Positions 10,869 to 22,145 of a stretch of 64,000 bases of DNA are shown piece after piece. The notes under the pieces were generated by a model that saw nothing but the letters and a program-made list of their open reading frames with translations, searched no databases and was not told the DNA's origin. Every line of letters begins with the position of its first letter. Within the stretch, counting starts at the first letter, position 1. The translations under genes and the position numbers were made by a program. Origin of the DNA: Fasciola hepatica (taxonomy: Eukaryota; Platyhelminthes; Trematoda; Plagiorchiida; Fasciolidae). The DNA is taken from NCBI GenBank assembly GCA_948099385.1, contig CANUEZ040000167.1, forward strand, positions 2,376,001 through 2,440,000, given 5' to 3'.

Positions 10869-11248
10869 TTTCTTTTTTGTAGTGGCGTTCTGTCCGGTGC
10901 TATTCGAATGTTCTTGTGTGGCAAATTAATAGCAATAACTGTTTGTTTATGAATAAACTCATTGGCTGTCAGTAAGTCCGGAAATTGGAAAAGTAGGGGG
11001 CGTTGGTGTCGTTGTGTTTGTTTGCGTAGTCTGCTGCTACGGCATACCACACGTTCCATGTAAGCGGCCTTTAGCAAGGTACTGCTGACTATGTTGAGTG
11101 GGGCCCTGTCAGGAATGTTAAATACAATGGCGTGATTCGAGTTTTGTATTCGTTTTGAAACCTCTGAAGATAAGCTGTCAATGAAGTTACACGTGGCAAC
11201 TAAGTTACAGTCCGTGGCTACCATAGAGGGCTCAGGGAGTTGATCCAA
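10862..11248 (-). CDS. LINE-A ORF1, N-terminal part
   Basis: 128 residues starting at an ATG. The segment NHAIVFNIPD, then the VVCRSSRLRK and RPLLFQFPDLLTANEFI stretches, then KNIRIAPDRTPLQ, resembles the RRM-like nucleic-acid-binding fold of flatworm CR1-like ORF1 proteins. The frame ends inside an A-rich run (sense strand CAAAAAAG near 10,875) and is continued in another frame by the next block, which points to a homopolymer frameshift. The role (RNA binding in the transposition particle) is by family only. Confidence 0.65.
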   Translation of the reverse strand: MDQLPEPSMVATDCNLVATCNFIDSLSSEVSKRIQNSNHAIVFNIPDRAPLNIVSSTLLKAAYMERVVCRSSRLRKQTQRHQRPLLFQFPDLLTANEFIHKQTVIAINLPHKNIRIAPDRTPLQKRKC

Positions 11249-11889
11249 TTGTGTCAGAATTCTGGTGGCTCTGTCAAGAGCTTCAATCGGCGATTCGAGT
11301 AAGCTAACGTGTTGTAAAAGGCTGTCAATCTTGCTGTTTGCGTCATCATGGATGTTCGGTTATGAGACGGAGCATGGCGTAGTGATTGGGAGACGTACAG
11401 CTACGCGTGGCAAAATCTTACTGGCCGGTCTGCTTCTTTTGGAATAGCGCATTGTGGCTGCAAGCTTCGAATAACCAACTAGTTTTATTGAAAATTTAGC
11501 GACCGCAAAAAGCCTAGATATGGAACGGAGCTGAAACTCAATGGGAAGTCACCTAGAATGTTTGCAAATAGGTTTGACCAGGCGGTTTCACTGTTTGGAC
11601 GAACGAGGGTTAGAGTTTCAGCCAAGCAGGAGACGATAACTAAAATGGTTGATTTAGCAAACAATCGCTAGGTATTTTATAGATGGGCTCACGAGGGGTG
11701 ATTTGTGGCAGGTATAGATCTAGATTTTCTAGTAAAGGGTTGTGTTGACTTTTCGCGGTAATAAGTTAAGGACAAACAGTGGCGTGTCGCAGTTATTGCC
11801 ACGAACAATTTGACGCTTCAGAGTAGATAACGATTACTATTAAGTGCTAAGAAAAACAGGCCTACACGACGGAAAAAGGAAAAAACCAG
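11249..11889. other. Upstream of LINE-A ORF1, no gene seen
   Basis: Possibly the LINE-A 5' untranslated region. No open frame with recognisable motifs and no repeats were seen. The boundary with the following pyrimidine-rich repeat is a judgement from base composition. Confidence 0.35.
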
Positions 11890-13238
11890 ACAACCTGATA
11901 CATACATCAAGTTGACCTTGACCCTGACAGCTCCTATCACCGCATGCTCCAGCCATCCTTGTTAGCCACTGTATGCCCACCTATCGCTCCTATCACATCC
12001 ATTTTTCCATTCTCATATGGTATGCACACCTACCCATCCTGTCCTTGCTCCTATCGACTCTCACTGTGTTAACTCTCATTGAACATCACTATCGTCCTAA
12101 CCACTTTACTCTGCCGACGACCGCCGATATTTTATTTCTTCACCAATGTCGGCGTTGCCGGCTTGTAGTGCCTATTCATTTGGTATCACCCTGGGCCTAT
12201 AAAGCTCATTGATCGCATGCTTACGCCTCACTGCCTACCGTTCTGTCAAACCCTCCCTCGTTCTTCCTTCTTTCGCTTAATACCATTGATCAAATAATCA
12301 GATCCATTCTTACCTGTTTTCCTTGATCCTGTCTTTCAACTTCATTCTTCCATGAACTGCTCCTCACAGTCTTCATCACTTCTGTGCTTCCGCATTCTAT
12401 TTTTCTCTCCGTTGGGCTGCCATATGCACTTGTCGTGAAGTTAATCTACCACGATATTCCGAAGTTAACTCTACAACCATTTGATCTAACATTACCTACT
12501 CCTCCTAACGACCGATAATTTCTTTCTAGGACCCCATTGCTATTGCTCCTGCTTCTCTTATACCTATACATATATATATAATAAATCTACATATATATAT
12601 AAACTTACGCATATATCTATGTGCACGCGCTCCGCATCTTGCAGTTCCTCACCGGCCATTCCTCTTGCTATCATCCCGACGACCGTCATCATAGGCATCC
12701 ATCAACTCACATCTACCGTATCCAGTCCCTCTAAATCGTTTTTGTCATCTGATCATCCCTCTACGTCTAGCATTGCTCGCTGCCTGTTTTACGGTGAGTT
12801 TTGTGTCTTGTGCGCCGACAATCCGCTGCAAAGTACCAATGCTTCATTGGTATCTAATCCACTGCAGTGCACCTCACTTTTTTCTCCATCGTTCCTCGCT
12901 ACTGCAGTTCCTTATACCGATTTCCAGCCTTTCTCATATTTACCAGTCGGCCTCCATATGTAATTGCCCGGACCAGCCATTCAGTCCATCTGACCTTGAC
13001 TTTTAAACTCACCGGGCATCCATTCAAATCCGCTCTTGAGCTCATTTAAACTCCACACGATCTCTATGGTGTGCATACGTTTATCCTACTTTCATCCTAC
13101 ATTATTACCCCTTCTGAGCCTTTTTATCCAATATTTTCATAAGAGTCTCCATATTTCCATGAATCATATCTGTCCATTCCATCACATGTAACAACAAAAT
13201 CATGCACGTGGCATGCTTCGGGCGTTTCCGAAATAAAC

Positions 13239-13281
<43 letters not shown>
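11890..13281 (+). repeat. (ATT)n-tailed non-coding repeat, unit 1 (diverged)
   Basis: Pyrimidine-rich sequence without coding potential. From about 12,240 it aligns by eye in order with unit 2 (for example GATAATTTCTTTCTAGGA at 12,512 and 14,263, then a TA-rich patch, then GCTATCATCCC). It ends with two small hairpins, CATGCACGTGGCATG and TTCGGGCGTTTCCGAA (13,201-13,231), and a pure (ATT)n run (13,239-13,281). A microsatellite 3' tail behind stem-loops is what a LINE-mobilised non-autonomous element would show, but I recognise no family. Confidence 0.6.
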
Positions 13282-13283
<2 letters not shown>

Positions 13284-14320
13284 ACACCAGCCCCACTCGC
13301 ACCCATGACCAATTCTCATATTAGAATTGCCGTTCAAAACTCTGCGTCTCTCACAGCCACATTTATTATCCAGTCACTAACACTCTATTTTCGTTGCCTG
13401 GATCCGCAATTCCTCTGTGGATCCTTCCACTTGGCAGCGCTCCAATTAGTATCGTCCATTTACATCCACTTTTACAATTGTCGGCATGCACGCAGCTCCC
13501 AATTTCTATGTCCCCGACTCCGACGCACATCCATTGTTCATGCGATATGCTCGTCCACCGGCTTACCTGTCCCGGTACTTCTTTCTTCTCTGCCTTTTTC
13601 ATGTTCCACTTGCAATGAAATGATCTTACTGGTTATATCTCACCTGTCTTTCCCGGCCCGTGCTCCCATCTCCTGTTTCGTCTACTGTTTGCCACAGGCA
13701 TTTTATGCGTGCCTTTTGGACCGTTCGGCTTTTTCACTTGCTACCCAATGTCAAATCACTGTTTCGTCATGGTTCTCATTCACGACTTCAGTCCGTTTGA
13801 TCTACTATTACCCTCTGGTACCCCTTTTGCTCATTCCTCTCCCACGCTGGTTGCCGTCATAGCTGCTGCATCTTGTACCACGGGCAGTTTCACCTCCCAG
13901 GTTACTTCCTCCATTTTGTATGCACAACCGCTCCGCACTGCTTGGCCATCTCTATCGCCACCATCTTCCTGCTGAATAATGTAAGCCCATTTATTAATGC
14001 TTCTCCCATTCTTGACCGACACCACATGTCTCACCTGCATAAATCAGGTTATTTGATCCATTCTTACCTGTTCTCTTCGTTACTTTCCTTTATCTCCACT
14101 TTTTTGAACTGCTTCTCAGTCGTCGTCTTTTCTGTGCTTCCGCATTCTCCACTTTCTCTGTTGATCCGCCAAGTTCACCTGTCATAACGATAGTTCACCA
14201 CGATATTTCAAAGTTAATTCTACAAACATTCCACTTAACCTAACCTGCCCCTCCTAATAACTGATAATTTCTTTCTAGGACTCCATTGTTATTGATCCGG
14301 CTTCTCTTATATATATATGC

Positions 14321-14360
<40 letters not shown>

Positions 14361-15027
14361 AACCGCACATATGTATATATGCATTCGCTCTGTATCCTGT
14401 AATTATTCACAAGCCATCACTCTTGCTATCATCCCTCTGACCGCCATGATATGCAACCATTCCTTCTACATCTATAACCCACATCTACTGTGTCCAATTC
14501 CTTTGAACTATTATTTACCTGATTCACTTTTCACGTCTTACTTTGCTCGCTCCCTGTTTTACAATGAGTTTTGTGCTTTGTTTGCCGACCATCTATTGCA
14601 GAACACCAATGCTTCGTTGCTACCTTATCCCTGCAGTGAATTTCACTCTTTCTCCATCGTCTCGCGCTATTAAAGTTTTTTATGCTGATTTCTAGCCTTT
14701 CTCATGTATATCAGTCAGCCTTCAGATGTCCCTATGCTGACCAGCCGAATCTCCCACCTGACCTTGACTTTCCAATTTTACCGGGCGTCCATCCGAATCC
14801 GCCCGTGGGTCCATTTTAACCTAGTACATTTCTTTTGGTGTGCATACACTTGCCTACTTTCATCCCACGTTGCTGCCCATTCTTAGTCCGTTTTTTCAAC
14901 TCCTGTCATGCAAATTTCTACTTTTTCAAGGGTTTTGTCTGTTTATTCCATCACTTGTAAACAGTTGATCATGCACCTGGCATGCCTCGGGCGTCTCCGA
15001 AATAAGCCATTATTATTAATATTATTA
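13282..15027 (+). repeat. (ATT)n-tailed non-coding repeat, unit 2 (about 1.75 kb)
   Basis: It begins immediately after the (ATT)n of unit 1, contains a (TA)n tract at about 14,311-14,355 and ends with the same hairpin pair and a short imperfect ATT run at 14,965-15,027. It is in tandem with unit 1. Its first 1.0 kb recurs almost unchanged at 17.7-18.8 kb. Open frames of up to 185 codons occur on the + strand but have no recognisable domain and skewed Ser/Leu/Pro composition, so I treat them as incidental. Confidence 0.65.
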
Positions 15028-15033
15028 CTGCAA

Positions 15034-16340
15034 CTAGACGCTTTCCCGTTCGAGGCCCGCGAGCTAGCTAGGATGGATGATAACACCAAAGAAAGCGGGA
15101 TGTCGCACAGCAGTATACGAAGGCTAAACCCCATGCAAACCAACGGACTACTGAGAGTTGGACGGCGGCTGACGAATTCAAATCTGGAGTACAAAACAAA
15201 ACACCCCACAACAAGCCCTGGTGACTACTACATAACGAGATGCCTGATGGACCATGTACATTGAGAAGAGGGACACGCAGGTTTGAATCACTTATTGAAT
15301 AATATACGTCGGCGATTTTGGATGACAAAGGGACCAGCGACGTTCAAGCTAGTCATAAGCAACTGCATCACTTGTCCTCGCCGGAGAGCGGTAGCAGGCC
15401 AATAAGTGATGGCCCCCCCTCAAGCCGTAAGAGTTCAACCGGGATGGTGCCCGTTCGTGGAAGTTGGCGTCGACTGCCTCGGCCCGTTACTCGTACGACA
15501 GCAAAAGAGCATGCGAAAGAGGTATGGCTGTCTGATAACATGTTTACAATCCAGAACAGTCCATCTTGAAGTAGTGCATAATATGACCACGGATTCATTT
15601 TTAACGGCCATCCAAAGGTTCATCGCGAGGCGGGGTGTCCCCAAGAATATATACCTCGACAATGGCTCGAACTTCGTTGGGGCTCATAAGGAGTTAGAGA
15701 AATGGTGGAGCCGCTTGGACACCGCCAAAATACAAAACCAGACCGTAGCAAAGGGGATAGAATGACACTTCAATCCACCTTATGCCAGTCATCGTGGTGG
15801 CGTTTGGGAAAGGCTGATACAATCGACTAGGAAAATACTCACAGCCCTGGCCTCACAACAAACCCTCGATGACGAGACGCTGACTACTTTACTAACAGAA
15901 GTAGAACGCATATTGAACAACGGACCCCTGGTGCCGACCGTCCCAGGCCCGGAAGACGAACCGGCACTCACCCCCAACGACCTATTATTACTCCGGTCAA
16001 ACGCAGGAGCAATCACCCCGAAAACCCTGCGTGGGACGTACGTTGTTGGATGGAAACAAACGAACCACCTGGCACAGGCTTTCTGGAAATGTTGGACGAC
16101 GGAGTACTTGCCGACACTACAGCTTCGACAAAAGTGAATCCCCAAACAAGGGTCGTTCAGAAGTGGCGATGTGGTCATCCTCGTGGAGAGCCACTCACAT
16201 AAAGATGATTGGCCGGCTGGAGTGACCAAGGACTCCCGTACAGAGATCGATGGCCTCGTGTACGGTGGTGGTGAGAACGAACAAAGGAGACGTATTGCGA
16301 GATATCGGTGAGATAAGTCTGCTTGAGGGTGACAATAACG
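15034..16340 (+). pseudogene. BEL copy B integrase and C-terminal domain, several breaks
   Basis: In order: LNPMQTNGLLRVGRRLTNSN (start of the integrase region), a stop after DHVH where the zinc-binding EGHAG follows, CITCPRR, GVDCLGPLL with KRYGCLITCLQSRTVHLEV, LDNGSNFVGAHKEL, a TGA at about 15,763, then HFNPPYASHRGGVWERL, VERILNNGPLVP and ALTPNDLLLLRSNAG with the DUF5641-type end. At least three stops and one frame change are visible. It is close in sequence to copy A but clearly a separate copy. Confidence 0.88.
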
Positions 16341-16517
16341 AGGGCGAGGTCGACGCTACAGATCAAGCTAAAACCATGTCTGCGACTAGCCGGCGATAGA
16401 CGAAGTCCATGGCGACCTGCGTATGCACTGACTTAGGGCCCAGGTAGGTGAGTGCGAATCAGTACTCCTATCTACTCCTTGGATGTTGACCTTCCCATGG
16501 GAGGATTTGGTGGGCGG

Positions 16518-16901
16518 TGTAACCCACATGCGTGGAAATCCTCCCCACCCGTTGTCATATACTTGCATTGTTGAGACTATTCTCCTCATTTTATTTACCT
16601 TGGCACAAGTACAACATGCGTCAATCGCAACACTTCAACATTTGTTTATATTTTGCTCACGTGAAGTGGCATAATTTTGATTCGAACTTGGACTGCCGTG
16701 ACGGTGGTACCTAACATTGGCATTTGTTGAACTCTGGTCCGCATTGTTAGACGTTGTAGCCGTACATTTGAGGTTTGTGCATATTTATATGCGTATAAGT
16801 TGTTAATCTAGTACCGTAGAAACTACGAATCAATCTTGTTCTGGTGTTGGGATTCGTTTTGATTTGGCTATGCGTTGCTCACAGTCGGAATACCCGTTAC
16901 A
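16518..16901 (+). repeat. 3' LTR of BEL copy B (384 bp)
   Basis: TGTAAC...GTTACA. Compared base by base with the reverse complement of 23,844-24,227 I count about six differences in 384 positions, and the lengths are identical. It is preceded by GGAGGATTTGGTGGGCGG, the polypurine tract shared with copy A. Confidence 0.95.
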
Positions 16902-17675
16902 GTCTCTGCTCAGCTTCTCTCGCCCATGGGCTCCTACTAACTTCACATCATCCACGAAGAGGAAGCTTGGTGACCGTAGGACCGGGGCTAAATCATTAAT
17001 AAACAAAGGAAACCGAGCTGGGCCCAGTACGGAGTCCTGTGGTGCTTCACTGGTTACTTTTTCTAATTCGGAGTGATTTTTACCTGCTAGAACGTAGAAC
17101 TTTCTACCGGTAAGGAAGTCCCTAAACCATCCCTGAATCTGCCCATTTATGCCAAGTGACCCCAAGCTGATTAGTCAAAGCCGCTGGTTTATCGAGTCAA
17201 ATGCATTGCTAAAGTCAAGGTAACACACTTCTGCCAGTTTACCTTCATCCCCTCTTTGAGTGACTTCATCTGGAAACTTCAAGACCTTGGTCAAACACGA
17301 CCTGTTTCTCAAAGACCAGCACTAATCCAGGCAAAGAGGAGAATTTTCTAGTCGGTGTTCGCAGACAAGCGCCCGAATGACCCTCTCTAACATTGCTTAG
17401 AATGCAGGTAATGCTGCCAGGTCTGTATTTTCCCATTCCAGAGCGGGGCCTTTCTTTATGTATAGCTATCACTGCTACGTTCTTCCAATCCTGTGGCAAC
17501 CTTCTATGGTCCAGGATGACCCTATATAACTTATATACTGGGTGGGATAGGATATCAGCCGACGGCCTAATGATGACAGGGTGGATATCATCTGGCCCGG
17601 CAAACTTATGGTATCTAACCACTCCAAGTATTTGCGTACAATTTCCTCCGCAAGATTTAGGCCTGTTGTGCCTGT
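16902..17675 (-). pseudogene. LINE-B reverse transcriptase, central part
   Basis: The minus strand encodes KFAGPDDIHPVIIRP, DWKNVAVIAIHKERPRSG, GWFRDFLTGRKFYV, SVLGPARFPLFINDL and FLFVDDVKLVGAHGREKLSR, that is, CR1-like RT with an FVDD active site. The sequence stops exactly at the BEL LTR border (16,901/16,902), and the next LINE codons (ILNWAQEWDLLLNAGKSQLL) are found just beyond the other LTR at 24,228. Several stops and frame changes make it non-functional. Confidence 0.85.
17374..17675. repeat. 302-bp direct repeat, left copy
   Basis: It corresponds to 18,813-19,114 with the same length and only scattered differences, from CGAATGACC to GGCCTGTTGTGCCTGT. It is part of LINE-B. The two copies flank the inserted block 17,676-18,812. 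Confidence 0.85.
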
Positions 17676-17733
17676 ATCATATGTATCAACAAAATCATGC
17701 ACGTGGCATGCTTCGGGCGTTTCCGAAATAAAC

Positions 17734-17772
<39 letters not shown>

Positions 17773-18812
17773 ACACCAGCCCCACTCGCACCCATGACCA
17801 ATTCTCATATTAGAATTGCCGTTCAAAACTCTGCGTCTCTCACAGCCACATTTATTATCCAGTCACTAACACTCTATTTTCGTTGCCTGGATCCGCAATT
17901 CCTCTGTGGATCCTTCCACTTGGCAGCGCTCCAATTAGTATCGTCCATTTACATCCACTTTTACAATTGTCGGCATGCACGCAGCTCCCAATTTCTATGT
18001 CCCCGACTCCGACGCACATCCATTGTTCATGCGATATGCTCGTCCACCGGCTTACCTGTCCCGGTACTTCTTTCTTCTCTGCCTTTTTCATGTTCCACTT
18101 GCAATGAAATGATCTTACTGGTTATATCTCACCTGTCTTTTCCGGCCCGTGCTCCCATCTCCTGTTTCGTCTACTGTTTGCCACAGGCATTTTATGCGTG
18201 CCTTTTGGACCGTTCGGCTTTTTCACTTGCTACCCAATGTCAAATCACTGTTTCGTCATGGTTCTCATTCACGATTTCAGTCCGTTTGATCTACTATTAC
18301 CCTCTGGTACCCCTTTTGCTCATTCCTCTCCCACGCTGGTTGCCGTCATAGCTGCTGCATCTTGTACCACGGGCAGTTTCACCTCCCAGGTTACTTCCTC
18401 CATTTTGTATGCACAATCGCTCCGCACTGCTTGGCCATCTCCATCGTCACCATCTTCCTGCTGAATAATGTAAGCCCATTTAATAATGCTTCTCCCATTC
18501 TTGACCGACACCACATGTCTCACCTGCATAAATCAGGTTATTTGATCCATTCTTACCTGTTCTCTTCGTTACTTTCCTTTATCTCCACTTTTTTGAACTG
18601 CTTCTCAGTCGTCGTCTTTTCTGTGCTTCCGCATTCTCCACTTTCTCTGTTGATCCGCCAAGTTCACCTGTCATAACGATAGTTCACCACGATATTTCAA
18701 AGTTAATTCTACAAACATTCCACTTAACCTAACCTGCCCCTCCTAATAATTGATAATTTCTTTCTAGGACTCCATTGTTATTAATCCGTCGTCTCTTATA
18801 TGTATATATATG
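17676..18812 (+). repeat. (ATT)n-tailed repeat, unit 3 (partial, about 1.1 kb)
   Basis: It starts with the last 60 bases of a unit (hairpin pair and ATT run, 17,734-17,771) and continues into the first kilobase of the next, then ends in a short TA-rich patch. It matches about 13,190-14,325 almost base for base; I see only a handful of differences. This permuted layout (end, then start) means it was copied from a tandem array rather than from a single unit. It interrupts LINE-B. Confidence 0.85.
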
Positions 18813-19114
18813 CGAATGACCTTCTCTAACACTGCCTAGAATGCAGGTAAGTCTGCCAGGTCTGTATTTTCCCATTCCAGAGCGGGGCCTTTTCTTATGT
18901 ATAGCTATCACTGCTACGTTCTTCCAATCCTGTGGCAACCTTCTATGGTCCAGGATGACCCTATATAACTTATATACTGGGTGGGATAGGATATCAGCCG
19001 ACGGCCTAATGATGGCAGGGTGGATATCATCTGGCCCGGCAAACTTATGGTATCTAACCACTCCAAGTATTTGCGTACAATTTCCTCCGCAAGATTTAGG
19101 CCTGTTGTGCCTGT
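18813..19114. repeat. 302-bp direct repeat, right copy
   Basis: Right-hand copy of 17,374-17,675; both encode the same LINE-B stretch from the RT palm (DWKNVAVIAIHK) on the minus strand. Only this copy is continuous with the LINE-B 5' part; only the left copy is continuous with its 3' part. Confidence 0.85.
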
Positions 19115-19700
19115 TGTGAGAGTCTCTCCTTCAAAATTTATCTGCATACCGTTACCTATTATAAGCACGCTACTAAAATACCCACAAAGAACTTCGCCTT
19201 TGCTTTGGCTGTCTGTTGCCACTCCTTGATCATGGGTCGTCGGTAGTCCCCAAGCATCTCTCGAAGAACCTTAGATTGTACATAGCTACGGTACTTCTTT
19301 CGATGCTGTTTGACACATTGGGCTAACTTCGTTTCGTGTATGCGCTTAGCAGATCGCAAGAGGTCCACTGTCTCATTTCTATGCTTTGCGTATTGGATCC
19401 GAGCCTGGCGACTCCCGGAAGCCTTGAAGAGAGCCCAACTATGGTTTCTACGCCTGAATGAACTGCTCATTGCAGCCCTCCGCCACTCCGGCCTGCCCCA
19501 ACGCCTCCTACACTTCAAAGGAGCAAACTCATTTTGCAGGACAAGTAGAGATCCTTTAATCATCTGCCAGAGTTCCCCCAAAGAAGCGTCGTCAGCTTTG
19601 TTCCATGTTAGGTAGACCGCTCCATTTCAAAGTCTAGGAATGTCCTTATTTGCCAAGCTTCTGATCGATCTCGGGACTACTTTAGGTTGTTGCATGCAAA
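18813..19700 (-). pseudogene. LINE-B endonuclease-RT linker and RT N-terminal part
   Basis: On the minus strand from about 19,640 downward: the basic linker after the endonuclease (HSWALFKASGSRQARIQYAK, HRKKYRSYVQSKVLREM), then the RT fingers region including FAGPDDIHPAIIRPSADIL. Frame changes occur near 19,200 and 19,060. The endonuclease itself is absent, so LINE-B was already 5'-truncated near 19,700, or its start was lost in the later rearrangement. Confidence 0.8.
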
Positions 19701-19749
19701 TAGTGGTTTTCGTACTCACGTGGTCGCTCATTCGCCCACATGGTCGCCC

Positions 19750-19986
19750 ATTTGCCTGGGAGTAATGGTAGTTTCCAAAGGATCCCCAGTTTGGGTTATG
19801 AGAGCGTTGGCCTTCGTAGATAGTGGTTCGGATACCACTCTAGTAAGAAAGAAGTTTTCATAGAGATAGGGGATCAGAGGGAATCAATCTTCACTAGCAG
19901 TGAGCGCAGTGAGTGGCACCCAGGTCATCCAATCGACCAAACTGCACCTACAACTCGTAGAACGTCGAGTTCGGCTTGATTCAGCT
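19750..19986 (+). pseudogene. BEL protease fragment, orientation opposite to adjacent BEL half
   Basis: The + strand reads WVMRALAFVDSGSDTTLVRK, then after two stops LAVSAVSGTQVIQSTKLHL: the BEL aspartic protease with the DSG motif. It corresponds to 22,290-22,490 (minus strand) of copy B with roughly 90 percent identity by eye, so it is an older or different copy and not a fresh duplicate. It sits exactly at the right breakpoint of the inferred inversion. Confidence 0.8.
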
Positions 19987-20773
19987 AGCCCGGTAGTATC
20001 GTCCCCACATTTAATGTGTTTTTTGGTCGTGCGCATTTCATAATCAATGGGAGTACTCTGTATCGTGTCCACCAGACTACGGCTCTTAACATTTTTGTCC
20101 AGTTGGGAAATTGGCACAGTTTTTCTATTAGGCTTACGCTTCCCGTGAAGTCTGTAGCCAGTATCAGTCTTTTGGTCTCGATATCGCCATCATCAGCCTT
20201 AGGTAATAATAGCGTTGGCCACATCTCTTTAGCTGCAGTTAGGAAGTTCGGTCCCATTGTCCACATCCGCAGCCTCTCCAGTGTTTTAAGGCCCTTTGAG
20301 CAGAAGTCGGCCGGGTCACTGACGTATTGTACATAGTGCCATTGATCGGTTTTAGTCGACTCGTGGATTATAGTGAGTCATTTGGCCACGAAAGTGGTAA
20401 AGCGATTGGTAATGTTGCTTATGTGATGTTGTATCCTGGTTGAGTCCGTCCAAAAGTTTGGTTCCCAATTTATCCGATCGAAGCATCTCCCAACCAGCCT
20501 CGCGGCTTTCACGGCCAGTACTGCTGCCGTCAGTTCCAGCCTTGGAATGGACACCGTTTTCACTGGAGCCACCCTAGTCTTTGCGAATAATATCTGACTG
20601 GGACGCCCACCCTTTTCTTCCACCCAGCAGCCGTAAGCCACTATCCCGTAGCCTATCTCTGATACATCAGAAATTAGTGTATTTGGGCATCGTTTGTGCA
20701 CTGGATTTCCGTCAAGCATAATTGCATTTTGTTCCAACCAAGTTGCTCCAGGCTGTGCAGCCAGTCGCACCAT
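19987..20773 (-). pseudogene. BEL copy B RNase H and linker, truncated
   Basis: DVSEIGYGIVAYG, VSIPRLELTAAVLAVK and FWTDSTRIQHHI mark RNase H on the minus strand (20,773-20,378). After a frame break the linker (MWTMGPNFLTAAKEMWPTLL to IMKCARPKNTLNVGTIL) ends at about 19,987. In copy A the matching linker continues straight into integrase, so this end is a breakpoint and not a natural terminus. Confidence 0.88.
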
Positions 20774-22095
20774 CGCTTATCTTCCTCATCCTGGAGAGGT
20801 TCGTCCCAACCCATCCCTCTCTGGCACAAGGATTCCAGCAAGCACTTTCCCGGTAACAACCATGGCGAAACAAAACCTGGGGGATCATAGAGGATTGAGA
20901 CTGATGATAGGATTCCTCTCCGTGTGGCTGTTCGTTTGGGTAGGTCCAGAGTGAATATGAATTCGTCACCTTCGGCCTTCCATTGAAGACCAAGCGCGCG
21001 CTCCTTTTGCGAAGAGGATCCCAAAAGCTCTCTCGTACACTCCATTTTCTCGGACTTCGGTATAACAATGAGCACCTCCTGGCTGTTTGAAGTCCGTTTA
21101 GAGAGGTATAATCCCCCGGCCTTTAGAGTGGTGATCAGTTTCGTCATATAAAGAATGGCGGTATTTGGGTCGTCAAAGGAACACAGAAAATCGTCCACGT
21201 AGAAGAGATTCATTGCTCTTACTAGTAAAGTGCTGGTGCCGCTAAAACGTTTTAGGTTTTCCCGGAGGGCAAAATTAGCACAGAAGGGGGATGATACCGT
21301 CCCAAAGGGATGAACGGTCAGTCTGTACTCGTCAGGTGTGCGATCTGCGTCATTTTCAGGCCACCAGAGAGGACGAAGGGCGTCCCTTCCTTCAACGGGC
21401 ATCTTCACTTGTAGAAACATTTCGCGTATGTCCGCAGAGATGGCCACTTTACCTAGCCGAAAACGACATAAAACCTCGACCAGTGGTGCTGTCCAGTCCG
21501 GGCCCTGTAGTATATGGTCGTTGAGTGACACACCGTGCCATCTCTCTGCGCAGTCGAAAACCACCCTGACCTTCCCCGGTTTCTTTGGGTTCACATTCGG
21601 GTGATGAGATAGGTACCACCTGAAATTCGCACTGATAACCGCTGTACCCACTCTTTCTATATAACACAAATCGATGTTATGTTGCATGGCTCATGTGTAT
21701 TCAATCCTTAATTGTGGTTCTCGAATTAGCCCGGTTTTGAGGGAGCATAATCTTTTCAGAGCTATATCTCAGCTGTTCGGCATAGGCTTCATGTTGGGTC
21801 TCCACGAGACAGGAACCTCGAAACGATCTATTACATACTTAGCGTTCTTGGCTACCATTCTCAAAGCCGCCTCACCTTCTCTTGATGGGGCATCTCTATC
21901 AATTTCCAGGTCGGCAAATCCGGCGTTGTACAGCTGCTGGAGTGCCTGTTCAATGTTCGCCTTTCCACCAAAGCGCGGCTGATTTGGATTTGTTTGCCTC
22001 ATCTTCCGTCTGTAATACCACATAAAGTCCAGCCGAATATAGTGCTCACTGTATAGGGTGCCTTGCGGCTTCCCATTCTTTGATCCAGGACCCAA
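20674..22095 (-). pseudogene. BEL copy B reverse transcriptase
   Basis: The N-terminal block (22,095-21,769) includes RFEVPVSWRPNMKPMPNS; after a frame break the main block (21,687-20,674) carries PGKVRVVFDCAERW, ISADIREMFLQVKMP, TVHPFGTVSSPFCANFALRE and LFYVDDFLCSFDDP (YVDD active site). RT motifs are complete, but the domain is split across frames. It corresponds in length and order to copy A's RT. Confidence 0.88.
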
Positions 22096-22145
22096 TGCTC
22101 TTTCGGTGCATCACAACCGATCAGCAGATCAATTTCGTTATTCTG

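Larger units (their letters stand above)
6474..11248 (-). mobile_element. CR1-like non-LTR retrotransposon LINE-A, decayed
   Basis: On the minus strand the order is ORF1 (11,248 to about 9,885), apurinic-type endonuclease, reverse transcriptase and C-terminal tail, the CR1/L2/Jockey layout. The copy is nearly full in domain content but has many frame breaks, so it is a fossil. No clear target duplication or 3' tail was found. It abuts BEL copy A's flank on the left and the (ATT)n repeat array on the right. Confidence 0.85.
15028..16901 (+). mobile_element. BEL/Pao copy B, 3' half (integrase to 3' LTR)
   Basis: It starts abruptly in the RNase H-integrase linker and runs through integrase and the 3' untranslated region to a complete 384-bp LTR. 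The complementary 5' half lies inverted at 19,987-24,227. The flanking base pairs after the LTR (GTCTC) are the reverse complement of those after the other LTR (GAGAC), so both halves come from one insertion. Confidence 0.92.

Noticed and set aside
13105..13302. Poly-Asn protein on the minus strand
   Set aside because: Produced by the (ATT)n tail of the non-coding repeat; no conserved coding around it.
13305..14187. Several 60-185-codon frames repeated at 17.8-18.7 kb
   Set aside because: They recur only because the DNA block is duplicated; composition is Ser/Leu/Pro-rich with no domain, and the diverged unit 1 does not keep the frames.
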